Shown: positions 9,388 to 18,385 of the stretch, piece by piece
Layout of the letters: every line of letters starts with the position of its first letter
How positions within the stretch are numbered: the first letter of the stretch is position 1
Made by a program: the position numbers and the translations under genes
The notes under the pieces: generated by a model
What the model was told of the DNA's origin: nothing
What the model saw: only the letters and a program-made list of their open reading frames with translations
Databases searched by the model: none
NCBI GenBank assembly: GCA_018668595.1
Contig: JABJCP010000013.1
Location: 1-64,000, forward strand
DNA: 64,000 nucleotides
DNA from: Candidatus Woesearchaeota archaeon
Lineage (GTDB): Archaea; Nanobdellota; Nanobdellia; Woesearchaeales; UBA11576
Direction of reading: 5' to 3'

Positions 9388-9509
9388 CGCATATAATGCA
9401 AAAATCATCAACAACAAGGGCACAGACGGACTTTTGCAGTTCTACTCGGCATTCATCTGGAACCTCTGCCTCGCCTGGCCATGTTACTGCTTTTTGTAAA
9501 AATAAATAA
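9388..9509. ncRNA. GC-rich intergenic island, candidate structured RNA or small ORF
   Basis: Between 9297 and 9557 there is no large gene, but about 9410-9490 is close to half G+C, far above its surroundings, as is typical of structured RNA genes in AT-rich archaea. Read on the minus strand, 9436-9490 can pair GCAGT with ACTGC at its ends and GGCA with TGCC inside (9448-9451 with 9467-9470); GATGA lies in the loop and AAA follows the stem, faintly like an H/ACA guide RNA. Alternatively a 37-codon plus-strand ORF runs 9396-9509 (ATG to TAA), rich in Ser and Thr and without Shine-Dalgarno. Neither reading is firm. Confidence 0.35.
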
Positions 9510-9557
9510 CCACATAAAAAGAAAATAAATTAAGTGATTTAATTTTGTTGAACAGAA

Positions 9558-10751
9558 TTATAAAATTTGTTTAATAAACTTAAAAACTTGGTCTAGACTT
9601 TCTCCTTTTTCTATTTCAATATTACCTTGAGCGAGAAGATTGTTACCGCCCCCCTTACCATTAAATGATTCTGTAACAGTATTTAGAATTTGTGATGCGT
9701 CTGTTTCTGACGCAGGATTTATAATTCTAATTGCAATAGAGGTTTTATTTTCAATTTCGTCGTGATTTATGAAACACACAATACAATTATTTTCTTCAAT
9801 CTCATTAATTTTTTGAATAAAATCCCTTTTATTGATACCTGGAAAAACAGCATACCAAAAATTAAGTTCATTGTTTAATTTTTCTTTTTTAATTTCAATG
9901 TTTACAAGTTTACTAAGCTCACGAATTTTTTCTTTAAAATTTTCATTAGCAGTTTTTAGATTAGTAATGTTTGCAATAATTTGATCAGAATCTACATTCA
10001 AAATAGACCTTGCTTTTCGAGAAGTATTTGCAAGATCAAACAACAAAGATAAATCATTTAATTTGTAACGAATTTCATAAGTTCCTTTACCTATAAAATT
10101 TATTTTAGATATTACTAAAAAACCAATTTCGCTCGTGTTTTTGACATGAGAACCACAACAAGCACTTTGGTCGAAGTTTTCTATTTCTACGACACGAATT
10201 TTGTCATCTTTGATTTTTTCGAGTTTTATTCTTAGAAGTTTATAATTAGGAACTTCTTCTTTTGTAATTTCATGAATGTTTATGTTTCTGTTTTCACTGA
10301 TGATATTGTTTGCAAGTTTTTCTGCCTCAATAATTTTATCTATATTTAGATTAGGAGATTTAACAAATAAACTTGATTCTTGGGCGTGAATATTTACTTT
10401 TTCAACAACTGCATCTTCATCTATTCTCTTTATAGATTGAAATAATATATGTTCTGCAGAATGTAGTTTAGCAAGTTCATCTTTCAAATCTGTGTTGACA
10501 ATAAGTTCCACTTCATCATTTATGTTTAAAGAATCTTGTTTGTCTGTTTTCAGAATGTGTATGATCTTGTTATCTTTTTTGAATGTGTTTACAATTAAGA
10601 ATTCTTGATCAGAATTATCTTTTTTAATTAATTTTCCCTGATCACCTGGTTGACCGCCACCTTGTGGGCGAAAAATTGTGTTTTCTAATTCTACTTCAAA
10701 ACAATTTTCTTCTTTTTCAAATTTTGTTTTACTTATTATTTTTGATATCAT
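9558..10751 (-). CDS. alaX: Alanyl-tRNA editing protein AlaX-L
   Basis: A 397-residue free-standing editing domain. FRPQGGGQPGDQG (about 27-39) is the AlaRS/AlaX N-terminal motif. HSAEHILFQ (about 96-104) and ACCGSHVKNT (about 197-206) provide the zinc-binding and editing residues. The C-terminal part with a helical linker and GKGGGNNLLAQG is the DHHA1-type domain that defines the long AlaX form. It hydrolyses Ser- or Gly-tRNA(Ala) mischarged by AlaRS, in the cytoplasm. No SD is evident; a TATA-like stretch lies just upstream on the minus strand. Confidence 0.92.
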   Translation of the reverse strand: MISKIISKTKFEKEENCFEVELENTIFRPQGGGQPGDQGKLIKKDNSDQEFLIVNTFKKDNKIIHILKTDKQDSLNINDEVELIVNTDLKDELAKLHSAEHILFQSIKRIDEDAVVEKVNIHAQESSLFVKSPNLNIDKIIEAEKLANNIISENRNINIHEITKEEVPNYKLLRIKLEKIKDDKIRVVEIENFDQSACCGSHVKNTSEIGFLVISKINFIGKGTYEIRYKLNDLSLLFDLANTSRKARSILNVDSDQIIANITNLKTANENFKEKIRELSKLVNIEIKKEKLNNELNFWYAVFPGINKRDFIQKINEIEENNCIVCFINHDEIENKTSIAIRIINPASETDASQILNTVTESFNGKGGGNNLLAQGNIEIEKGESLDQVFKFIKQIL

Positions 10752-10826
10752 TGTTTTTATGGTTTTAATTACGCAATGTTAATCTTAATAATTTAATGTT
10801 GAATTATTATTATTAAATTATTATTA

Positions 10827-11213
10827 TTAAATTGTTTTTTGCTGTTTTAAGTAATCATCAATTAATTTAACATCATTTAAATCTTTTTCCCTACCCATTC
10901 GCTCTTTCCAAGATTTTATATGCTCAAGTTTTACAAAAGGAATACCCTCTATGAAATCTGCATTTTTTATTAATGGTTCTGACTTATCAAAATAAGGTTC
11001 CCAATGATTTAATATTTCAATAACTCCCACTTCAAGAAATCCTTTTTTGTTTGGTTTGTATTTATCCATCAATGTTTGCCACAATTCATCTGTAACAATA
11101 ATATCTATATCTTCATTAGATCTTAGATTTCTAATTGCTAAAGGCCCACTTCCAAAAACAGCATATTGATCTGTAGGCAAGTTTAATTTTTTTAGTTCGG
11201 TTAGATATTTCAT
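10827..11213 (-). CDS. Nucleotidyltransferase-fold protein
   Basis: A 128-residue protein with a short nucleotidyltransferase core: VFGSGPLAIRNLRSNEDIDIIVT (about residues 19-41), where GSG and the D-x-D of EDIDII match the motif of small Pol-beta-type transferases. A C-terminal helical part contains KLEHIKSWKERMGREKDLNDVKLI, typical of related uncharacterised proteins. It may be a stand-alone nucleotidyltransferase of unknown substrate. No HEPN partner lies beside it, so it is not an obvious toxin-antitoxin. Confidence 0.65.
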   Translation of the reverse strand: MKYLTELKKLNLPTDQYAVFGSGPLAIRNLRSNEDIDIIVTDELWQTLMDKYKPNKKGFLEVGVIEILNHWEPYFDKSEPLIKNADFIEGIPFVKLEHIKSWKERMGREKDLNDVKLIDDYLKQQKTI

Positions 11214-11260
11214 AATTATACATTAGAAAATGTATTTATTTAAAAAACTAGTGCTAATAA

Positions 11261-11319
11261 AAACAGAAAAGCACTAAAAAAACAGAAAAAGCACTAAAAA
11301 AACAGAAAAAGCACTAAAA
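11261..11319. repeat. Three tandem copies of a 20-bp unit
   Basis: The unit AACAGAAAAAGCACTAAAAA occurs three times head to tail, at 11261-11280, 11281-11300 and 11301-11319, with one A/C-level change in the first copy and a changed end in the last. It sits in the gene-free stretch 11214-11525, upstream of the aminotransferase. It may be a small satellite or a set of protein binding sites. Confidence 0.8.
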
Positions 11320-11404
11320 TTGGTTTATTCTATAAATCCATTCAAGAACATTTTTCCAAGAAAATTTAAATTTACACTAACGTTTATTGCAGATTATTAT
11401 AGTG

Positions 11405-11518
11405 TAATAGTTTAATACCAAACCATTATAAATAAGAAGAACACTAACAAACAATTAGAACAAATTAAAAAGATTGAAACAAATATACTAACATACTAAC
11501 TGGTTTTAAAAAAGAGGT
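11405..11518 (+). promoter_or_regulatory. Promoter and leader of the aminotransferase gene
   Basis: The rest of the 11214-11525 gap holds a TATA-like ACCATTATAAATAAG at about 11420-11435, then an A-rich leader of roughly 70 nt, and AGAGGTG just before the start at 11526, a good ribosome binding site. I see no RNA gene or further ORF here. Confidence 0.5.
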
Positions 11519-11525
11519 GTTGTGA

Positions 11526-12854
11526 ATGGTCAAAAAAATAATAATTAACAAACATGTTAATTCTATTGCTATGCCTGATAATCTAAAAATAGGCCTAATG
11601 ATTGCAGAACATCGAATCAAATGTTCAGTTAAAGGCTGTAACTTTGATTATTTTAATTTTGCATTTGGACAATCACCATTTCATGTTCCTCCACCCATAG
11701 TCAAATCACTTTCTAAAAATGCAGATAAAGGACATTATTCTGATGCAGAAGGAATTCCTGCGCTGCGAGAAGCAATTGTTAAATTTAATAAAAAATATTT
11801 TGGAATAAAAGCAGACCCATCCCGCGTAGTTATTGGACATGGAACAAAAGGAATGATGTACACCATATTCAATATTATTGAAGGACACATAATAATACCA
11901 TCCCCATCATGGATAGGATATGCACCACAAGCACATTTACTCGGGAAAAAAATTCACACAATGCATCTTAAAAAAGAAAACTCATACAAAATAGATTTGA
12001 AAGATCTTAATTTGGTTTTCAAAAAATTAGGACGTGGAAAAAAACAACACATACTAGTTCTTAATAATCCTCATAATCCAAGCGGAGCAGTTTATACAAA
12101 AAAAGAATTAATAGGCATTGCAAATTTGTGTCGACGAAATAATGTGCTTGTATTATCTGATGAAATATATGCTTTAATGACATATAACTTTAAGAAATTT
12201 GTTAGCATGGGACGTATTTATCCAAAAGGAACATTTGTGACTAATGGAATATCTAAAGATAGATCATCTGCAGGATATAGACTTGGTTATTGCATACTGC
12301 CATCTACTTGTTGTGATGAAATAAAAAAAGATTTCAAAAAAGTTGCTGCGACAGTTTACACAAATGTATCCACTCCAATTCAATATGCTGCAATTGATGG
12401 ATTTAACCCCAATTCTGAAATTGAAGAATATTTTAAAATTACGCGCTCGATTCACAGAATAATTGGAATATGCATGAGTGAAGCAGTTGGAAAAATTAAA
12501 GGATTATGTACAACTTGCCCAGAAGGTGGATTTTATTTTTTGATTGATTTTAATAAATATAAAAAAGAGTTAAAGAAAAAAGGAGTTATTAATTCTAATA
12601 GCTTGGCTAAGTCTATGATCTCACACCCACACCATATAGGTTTAGTTACAGGAGATGCGTGCATGCTTCGTTCTAATGATTTTAGTGCAAGAATTGCATT
12701 TGTAGATTATGATGGAAAACGTGCATTTATGGGATTTAAGAAAAATCCCCCTCGCTCGAAAAAAGAAGAGTTAGACTTTGTGAAAAAATATGCCCCTAAG
12801 ATAATTTCAGGTGTGGCTGCTATTTCCCAATATGTTAATTGGTTGAAAGAATAA
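11526..12854 (+). CDS. Class I/II (aspartate-type) aminotransferase
   Basis: A 442-residue PLP-dependent fold-type I aminotransferase. It shows FAFGQSPFHVPPPI near the start, GHGTKGMMY, LNNPHNPSGAVYTKKEL (about 176-192), SDEIYALMTY and TNGISKDRSSAGYRLGY (about 239-255), where the lysine of SKDR is the PLP Schiff-base residue and the arginine of YRLGY binds the substrate carboxylate. The family moves amino groups between amino acids and 2-oxoacids. The substrate is not clear. AGAGGTG precedes the ATG. Confidence 0.9.
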   Translation: MVKKIIINKHVNSIAMPDNLKIGLMIAEHRIKCSVKGCNFDYFNFAFGQSPFHVPPPIVKSLSKNADKGHYSDAEGIPALREAIVKFNKKYFGIKADPSRVVIGHGTKGMMYTIFNIIEGHIIIPSPSWIGYAPQAHLLGKKIHTMHLKKENSYKIDLKDLNLVFKKLGRGKKQHILVLNNPHNPSGAVYTKKELIGIANLCRRNNVLVLSDEIYALMTYNFKKFVSMGRIYPKGTFVTNGISKDRSSAGYRLGYCILPSTCCDEIKKDFKKVAATVYTNVSTPIQYAAIDGFNPNSEIEEYFKITRSIHRIIGICMSEAVGKIKGLCTTCPEGGFYFLIDFNKYKKELKKKGVINSNSLAKSMISHPHHIGLVTGDACMLRSNDFSARIAFVDYDGKRAFMGFKKNPPRSKKEELDFVKKYAPKIISGVAAISQYVNWLKE

Positions 12855-12888
12855 ACAGAAACTCTTTTTAAAAAAAATATCTAAAAAA

Positions 12889-13245
12889 TTAATCATAAAC
12901 AATTTTCGAAGCCGATTGATTTTCATAATTTCCTAAAAAATCATCTACTTCATGTGCTTGAGCATCATCAAGTAAAGGCAATGTATAAGCCGCCATTCTT
13001 GCAGAGTGCGTAACTAAACTAGGATACCTATGGCCTGTTTTTCTAAGATTTGTAGGCAATAACTCTAAATTAATCTCAATTCGTTCTGCAAAATGAGGCT
13101 CATTTCTAGTTGCAAGTAAGCAACTCATAATACCTGCAATTTGATTTTGAATTCCTACATTTGGAACTAGTGCAAAATTCTCAGCCAATCTCCCAGTAAG
13201 CTCGCTAGTTAATGAATTTCCCAACACAGTGGTTTTTTTAAACAT
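12889..13245 (-). CDS. Hypothetical protein, 118 aa, member of the palindrome regulon
   Basis: Not recognised. A compact soluble protein with no membrane segment; the core includes NLRKTGHRYPSLVTHSARMAAYTLPLL. The start has GGGTGAG five bases upstream on the minus strand, a good ribosome binding site. Its promoter carries the perfect palindrome ACTACTCCGAAGTAGT, shared with the J-protein, the MoxR-VWA operon and other genes downstream, so it is probably expressed together with them. Confidence 0.65.
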   Translation of the reverse strand: MFKKTTVLGNSLTSELTGRLAENFALVPNVGIQNQIAGIMSCLLATRNEPHFAERIEINLELLPTNLRKTGHRYPSLVTHSARMAAYTLPLLDDAQAHEVDDFLGNYENQSASKIVYD

Positions 13246-13343
13246 ATATTCTCACCCTATTATCTATTTTATTTTGAAATAATATCCTATTTTTTTAATC
13301 TCAACTATTCAAATTTTAGTAGTATAGGCAGGAGTTCTAGATT

Positions 13344-13384
13344 TATTTAAAAAGCTTTCGGATTTGTAACTACTCCGAAGTAGT
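13344..13384 (-). promoter_or_regulatory. Promoter with ACTACTnnnnAGTAGT palindrome
   Basis: On the minus strand the palindrome (13369-13384, six-base perfect arms, four-base centre) is followed by CCGAAAG and a TATA box (forward 13344-13353). The centre of the palindrome is about 23 bp upstream of the TATA box, as in five other promoters of the window. The gene served is 12889-13245. The leader is about 75 nt. Confidence 0.7.
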
Positions 13385-13466
13385 TTTTAATCTTTCTAGA
13401 AAATAAAAACAATTAAAAAATAACAATAATAAAAATAACAATAATAAAAATAACAAGAATAATAAT

Positions 13467-14255
13467 TTAATTATCAGAATTATTTGCTTCTTTTTCTGCA
13501 TCAAGTTCTTGAAGAGTTTTTTCGACTAATTCTTTTAGTGCTTCTGTTTCATTTAAATTAGTATCTAATTCTTGTTTTGCTTTTGCATCTTCCATAACTT
13601 GAATAGTAAATGCCTCTAATTCAGACTTTGTTAGAAAATGATTATATGCTTGTTCATTAAAAACAACAGCAGGCGTGTTTTCTACACCATAAATTGTTTT
13701 GATTGTATCCAACGCAGTATTTTCAATATTATAATCAAATGCATAAACTAAAACATTTTCAGGATAATTTTTTCTAAGCCAAGTAAGAATAAAACCCTGC
13801 TGTTCACAAGAAGGACAATCATCTTTATTTGCATAGAAATATAAAATAAGAGATTTATCATCACCACACTGAAGGTTGGTTTTCTTATTAAACATCCAAT
13901 GTCTAAGTTCTAATAACATGTAATATTCTTTAAGATCAAGTACTGTTTCGTCGTCTTCTCCTAATCTTGACTCCATGTAATCAAGCTTTGTTGCAAGTTC
14001 ATAAAGCTGCTCTGCAAGAGGAGTGTCTGTTACTGCATCACAAGGATTCTCAGCAATAAGATCATACTGAATCTCGATTGCTAAGGTATCTGTTCTAAGA
14101 GTTTGAGTAAGTTGATCTAATTGACTTAATTTTTGCGCAGCAAAATAATTTCCAAGAAGAATACCTATAATAAAAATTAAAGTAGTTACTGCTAAAACCA
14201 TTATGTATTTTGACTTTTGAATTTTCTGTCTTTCACTTGTTTTAGTTTTAGCCAT
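13467..14255 (-). CDS. Membrane-anchored thioredoxin-fold protein
   Basis: About 262 residues. A single hydrophobic segment (about residues 18-40) after a short basic N-terminus suggests a signal anchor with the rest outside the cell. The C-terminal half reads like a thioredoxin fold: a strand LILYFYA, then KDDCPSCEQQG with a CxxC, and later YGVENTPAVVFN with the cis-proline type TP. Extra Cys residues (CDAVTD, LQCGDD) may form another disulfide. It may act as a thiol oxidoreductase in the envelope. The ATG at 14255 is chosen over an in-frame TTG three codons earlier; neither has an SD. Confidence 0.75.
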   Translation of the reverse strand: MAKTKTSERQKIQKSKYIMVLAVTTLIFIIGILLGNYFAAQKLSQLDQLTQTLRTDTLAIEIQYDLIAENPCDAVTDTPLAEQLYELATKLDYMESRLGEDDETVLDLKEYYMLLELRHWMFNKKTNLQCGDDKSLILYFYANKDDCPSCEQQGFILTWLRKNYPENVLVYAFDYNIENTALDTIKTIYGVENTPAVVFNEQAYNHFLTKSELEAFTIQVMEDAKAKQELDTNLNETEALKELVEKTLQELDAEKEANNSDN

Positions 14256-14332
14256 AATAATCAATGAATTTAATTAATGAATTTAGTAATTATAATAAAT
14301 ATTATAAGTATCATGCACGTTAACAATAATCA

Positions 14333-15604
14333 TTAACAATACTCAAGTTCTTTAGCCTCTCTTTTTCTACCTTTCCACTCAACTTTTCCCTTTGCTAATT
14401 TACAATACAAAGATTCAATCCACCAATAAGAAAATAGTGGTAAGTATAATAGTGCAAATAAAATATAATTAAATGCTATTTTATCTTTTTCTTTACTAGC
14501 CCACTTAGTAAAAAAGATTACAAAAATACCCATTGCAATAGATAACCAACCCAACCACATAAGAGGAGAGTTATTGATAAAGAATGGATCTGCATTAAAC
14601 CATTTAAGTTTCCAAATGTCAAAACCTACCATATATAGATTAGTAAATCTACTAAGCAGGCTTTCAGCTAAATGATAAATTAAATAGAAACTAACAGTTA
14701 TTGCTAAAAAAATAGATGCGAATGAACTTGGCAATACAAATAAACCAAGGTTTCCATACTTTTTTGAAAATAAATTTTTATAATTAAAAACATTATCTAA
14801 GAATCCTCTATACCATCTAACTCTTTGCTTTCTAGTTGTTAAAAATGTAGGCATTGCAATAGCATAAACATTTGCATCCATTGCATTTTCAATTTCATAA
14901 CCCTTAGACTGCAGTCTTAGCGCAACTTCTATATCTTCAGTTACAGTTGTTTCATCATAACCGCCAGTTTTGTCAAAGAACGATTTTCTAAACATTGTAA
15001 AAGGACCCGGAGTTACGTGGATTGCTCCAAGAAATGAAAAAACTTTTCTCAAGTAAACACCAAGTAAAAATTCAATAGTTTGAATCCTTTGCCAAATAGT
15101 TTTTGGAGTAGTACATTTTAATGAAGGAGTTACTGCACCAACATTTTTGTTTTTGAAATAACCCACCATTTTTAGAAGGCAGTCTGAATCAACAACACTA
15201 TCTGCATCAAGGCAACCAACAATTTCACCAGTAGTATATTTTAATCCCAGATTAAGTGCAGTTCCTTTTCCACCATTAGGTTTAGTTAATGCTCTAATAC
15301 ACTTATGTTTTTTTGCCCACTCTTTTGCAATCTTATAAGTATTATCAACACTACCATCATCAATAATAATAATCTGAAGTTTGTTTTTAGGATAATCAAG
15401 ATTTAGTAATGACTTAATTGTTTTTGAAAGCGAAAATTCCTCATTACAAGCAGGAACCATAACAGTAACTGTAGGAAGTACTTTTTGTGGCTTAGGATTT
15501 TTAAGATGATTTCTATTTTCAAATAAAGTCAGTAAAAAGAATAGAGCTGCAAATAGACCAAAGTACGAAGTAATGTACATTAAAATTTCTCCTAATACTA
15601 TCAT
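14333..15604 (-). CDS. Processive family 2 glycosyltransferase, membrane protein
   Basis: A 423-residue GT2 protein. An N-terminal membrane helix (about 5-27) is followed by a GT-A domain with VMVPACNEE (about 49-57), IIDDGS, CLDADS (the DxD-like motif), a TED segment and QRVRW (the QxxRW motif of processive enzymes). Three or four membrane helices close the C-terminus. Such enzymes make surface polysaccharides such as beta-glucans, poly-N-acetylglucosamine or hyaluronan and push them through the membrane. Which sugar is used cannot be told. The upstream region is shared with the divergent J-protein gene. Confidence 0.87.
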   Translation of the reverse strand: MIVLGEILMYITSYFGLFAALFFLLTLFENRNHLKNPKPQKVLPTVTVMVPACNEEFSLSKTIKSLLNLDYPKNKLQIIIIDDGSVDNTYKIAKEWAKKHKCIRALTKPNGGKGTALNLGLKYTTGEIVGCLDADSVVDSDCLLKMVGYFKNKNVGAVTPSLKCTTPKTIWQRIQTIEFLLGVYLRKVFSFLGAIHVTPGPFTMFRKSFFDKTGGYDETTVTEDIEVALRLQSKGYEIENAMDANVYAIAMPTFLTTRKQRVRWYRGFLDNVFNYKNLFSKKYGNLGLFVLPSSFASIFLAITVSFYLIYHLAESLLSRFTNLYMVGFDIWKLKWFNADPFFINNSPLMWLGWLSIAMGIFVIFFTKWASKEKDKIAFNYILFALLYLPLFSYWWIESLYCKLAKGKVEWKGRKREAKELEYC

Positions 15605-15736
15605 TTAGTTTCCCTTTTTAAGCTCGCCAATGCATAGACTGAATGCCTATGTGGCTTATTTATTTGTTCATTTAAATATTTTTAGTAAGTATTTAAAAAG
15701 AGTTTCGAGGTTATATATAAATGTTTCTATTTGTTT

Positions 15737-15775
15737 ATTACTGCGCAGTAGTTAATATAGTAAGGTTTATATATA
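15737..15775 (+). promoter_or_regulatory. Promoter of the J-domain gene with palindrome
   Basis: The site ATTACTGCGCAGTAGT (15737-15752) contains a perfect 12-bp palindrome, TACTGCGCAGTA. A TATA box, TTTATATATA, follows at 15766-15775. The spacing and layout match five other promoters in the window. The gap 15605-15912 also holds the minus-strand promoter of the glycosyltransferase, around a second TATA-like stretch near 15709-15720; no RNA gene is seen. Confidence 0.65.
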
Positions 15776-15912
15776 ACCTTATCTATACAGCACATTCATA
15801 ATTAATTTATATCCAATGCAGAATATACTAATTAAGAAATTAATAATTAAGAAATGCAAGATATAATCTAAATAATATATAATCTAAATAACTTCACAAA
15901 TGGTTGAATAAT

Positions 15913-17871
15913 ATGACAGATAAAAAATCAGATCTAGAAAATAAAATCGAAACCAGTGTTTCAATTCCAGATGAACGCGTTCGAACAGAACAAGAATTAC
16001 GCCAAGAAGTAATGACTCTAAATTCTCAATATACAGAACTTAAAGAAGGATATGATTCAATAATTGCAGGAATAACTCAAGTAATGAATTCGTTTGGAGA
16101 TGAACTTTCACAAATAAGAAAATATGAGCGTGAAAAACTAGAAGATACATTTCAATCACGCGAAAAAGAAATTCTTGAATTTATGCTAAAACAAGGAGAT
16201 GAAACTAATAGTTTAAACGAAGTGAAAGGACTCGAGTTGTTATCAGAAGAAGAACAAACAATGTGCAAGGCAACATACTTAGGAATTGCAATGCTAACAC
16301 ACCCAGATAAACTCAAAGGACTCGAACAAGAAGATGTTGAAAAATATTCTGAATTATTCAAAGAAGCTGCGTATGCATACAAAGAAGGAAATATGTTTAT
16401 CCTGCAAATGATTAAGAAAGAAATAGAATCAGGAATAAAAAACGCAACAAATTATTTGAAAAAAGATGCAGATTTATTAAATCAAGAAAAAACAGAATTA
16501 GAATATTTAATCTCGCAATTAAAACAACACATGACCGATATGGAAGTTAGTGGTTTGAAAATAAAAGAATTTACTTCTGAAAAATACAAATTTAATCAAA
16601 CTCAATTTAAAACAAAATTTGGTTCGAGTTTACGAAAAAAATTAGAAAAATATCTTGAATCAAGAGTAGAACAAGAATTAGATCTTTTTGCTGACAAGAT
16701 TGACGAAAAGAAAAAAGACAAAATTGAAGAACCAAAAAGTTCTGCATTAATTTCAGTCCCTAAAAGTCAAGACTTAGAACTAGTTGACGACGAAACTAGA
16801 GAAAAAATAATGAGATCACAAATAAAAAATCTAATTACAAAATTTGATCGATTGAGTGAATACTATAAAGGATTTGAAGGATCAGGACTCTTACTAAAAC
16901 TTCTTGCCGATGAATCAGAGTATGCTAAAAAAATATCAATTAGTCACGACGTTATGGGCGAACATAGTATAGAACTAAACAACGGAACTGTTAAAGGAAA
17001 TTTAATTCGAATTGAAACATTCATAACTAATTTTGCATCATTTTCATTAGATTCTGATGGAAAAATAGAATTCAGTAAAGCACAATTAGAATCCTATGCT
17101 TCAAATTCAAATGTTTTCAGTGTTGCAGATGAAATTCTTAACAAACCAATCAGAGCATTACAAGTAGGACATCGAGGAGAATATTGGAATATTTTAGGAG
17201 GATATGAAGAGCACGATAATAAATGGATTCGTGAAGATCTTAGAATAAGCAATGTAAATGAAATTGCAGTAACAAGAATACTACGAACACTAGCACTTTT
17301 GAAAATACCTCGACTAAGAAAATGGGCAAAGCATAAAGAACTTCACGTATTTGATGAAGAAATATGTGAATCACATAAGTATGATGGAAGTTCAGGTTCT
17401 GTAAAAATTGATGATGTTGTTGATATGACTGTTTCTGAATATGATAAAGAAAGTAAAGAACATGTTGAGAGAAAAATTCATGGAACAGTTTTTGAATTCG
17501 AAGATGAAAGAATAGAAGACGAAACATACAATCGTCTACTAGCATGCAGCGAAGTAGAATTTAGCGGAGAGTTTGAATTAGGATCAAAGAAAGTTCCATT
17601 TTATTTAAAGTATAATAGTCCATCGTCATTGAACAGCAAATTATTTTCAATCAAAGATGGATATGGAGCTGCAAAAATAGAAATAAGAATAAATAATAAA
17701 CAGGTTCTAATAAACTATAAAAATTCAGGAAGAAAAAATACAGGAAGTATGATGACAGTAAGTGGCATGGACGAAGATTTACTCCCTGACTTAATGTTCA
17801 AAATTGTTGAGAATTTGAAAGTTACTAAAGTTAAAGGTAAACTTTACCGAAAGGAAATAGAGTATATGTGA
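15913..17871 (+). CDS. Large coiled-coil protein with a J-domain-like segment
   Basis: About 652 residues. After a predicted coiled coil (about 20-90) a J-domain-like segment appears with the key LTHPDK motif (HPD at about 130-132) between helices resembling J-domain helices II and III (YLGIAML and YSELFKEAAYAYKEGN). Long charged helices follow (about 170-270), then a C-terminal half of unknown fold with mixed strands. J-domains stimulate Hsp70 ATPase, so a co-chaperone role is possible; no dnaK is in the window. I take the ATG at 15913, with GGTTGA 5 bases upstream, rather than the in-frame TTG at 15904. It shares the palindrome promoter of the MoxR-VWA system. Confidence 0.7.
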   Translation: MTDKKSDLENKIETSVSIPDERVRTEQELRQEVMTLNSQYTELKEGYDSIIAGITQVMNSFGDELSQIRKYEREKLEDTFQSREKEILEFMLKQGDETNSLNEVKGLELLSEEEQTMCKATYLGIAMLTHPDKLKGLEQEDVEKYSELFKEAAYAYKEGNMFILQMIKKEIESGIKNATNYLKKDADLLNQEKTELEYLISQLKQHMTDMEVSGLKIKEFTSEKYKFNQTQFKTKFGSSLRKKLEKYLESRVEQELDLFADKIDEKKKDKIEEPKSSALISVPKSQDLELVDDETREKIMRSQIKNLITKFDRLSEYYKGFEGSGLLLKLLADESEYAKKISISHDVMGEHSIELNNGTVKGNLIRIETFITNFASFSLDSDGKIEFSKAQLESYASNSNVFSVADEILNKPIRALQVGHRGEYWNILGGYEEHDNKWIREDLRISNVNEIAVTRILRTLALLKIPRLRKWAKHKELHVFDEEICESHKYDGSSGSVKIDDVVDMTVSEYDKESKEHVERKIHGTVFEFEDERIEDETYNRLLACSEVEFSGEFELGSKKVPFYLKYNSPSSLNSKLFSIKDGYGAAKIEIRINNKQVLINYKNSGRKNTGSMMTVSGMDEDLLPDLMFKIVENLKVTKVKGKLYRKEIEYM

Positions 17872-17875
17872 TTAT

Positions 17876-18139
17876 TTAATACGCTCTATCGTGATGTTCT
17901 AGAGAAATAATTCTAATAATATTGTTATCTATTTTATATATTAATACAAAAGATCCAAAATGAATTCTACGATATCCTGCAAGAACATTTTTTAGAGGTT
18001 TATAGTGCTCAGGATTTTTGATGATATCTGTTAATTTCTTTTTGATTTGTTCGAATATTGCTTTATCTTTCTTTTTTAATTTTTTCATAGATTTTTCAAA
18101 TTGAGTGCTGAATTCTATATTGTATTTTTCTTCAACCAT
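17876..18139 (-). CDS. RelE/ParE-type toxin
   Basis: An 87-residue protein of the RelE superfamily. N-terminal helices contain FEKSMKKLKKKDKAIFEQIKKKL; the beta core has YKPLKNVLAGYRRIHFGSFVLIYKI and it ends IISLEHHDRAY, the usual HxDxxY ending. RelE toxins cleave mRNA in the ribosome. It is the second gene of a pair with the antitoxin six bases upstream. Confidence 0.88.
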   Translation of the reverse strand: MVEEKYNIEFSTQFEKSMKKLKKKDKAIFEQIKKKLTDIIKNPEHYKPLKNVLAGYRRIHFGSFVLIYKIDNNIIRIISLEHHDRAY

Positions 18140-18145
18140 TTTTAA

Positions 18146-18382
18146 TTATAGATTTTCTAAATAATCAACAGCTTTTGCTTGGTTGAATTTTTTAACATTC
18201 TTTCCCCCCTTCATTTGAGCTTCAATTTCAGAATATCTTTCAAAGCGTTCAATAAAGACCTTTTGTCTAATTAATTCTAGAATAAACTCCTGGATATTTT
18301 TGTATCCAAAATCAGAGCTGAATTCTTGAGATGCTTCAAAAAGGTTATTTGGCATGCTTAAACTTATTTGTTTCAGTGTCAT
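18146..18382 (-). CDS. Ribbon-helix-helix antitoxin of the RelE pair
   Basis: A 78-residue protein. The N-terminal KQISLSMPNNLFEASQEFSSDFGYKNIQEFILELIRQKV is a ribbon-helix-helix DNA-binding domain, and the C-terminal charged tail (MKGGKNVKKFNQAKAVDYLENL) is the probable toxin-wrapping segment. A perfect GGAGGTG precedes the ATG. Repeated operator-like sequences lie directly upstream, consistent with autoregulation. Confidence 0.85.
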   Translation of the reverse strand: MTLKQISLSMPNNLFEASQEFSSDFGYKNIQEFILELIRQKVFIERFERYSEIEAQMKGGKNVKKFNQAKAVDYLENL

Positions 18383-18385
18383 AGT

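Noticed and set aside
15605-15912. tRNA or other RNA gene in the gap before the J-protein
   Set aside because: The stretch is AT-rich with only promoter-like elements; no cloverleaf or GC peak is visible. I found no convincing tRNA anywhere in the window by eye.
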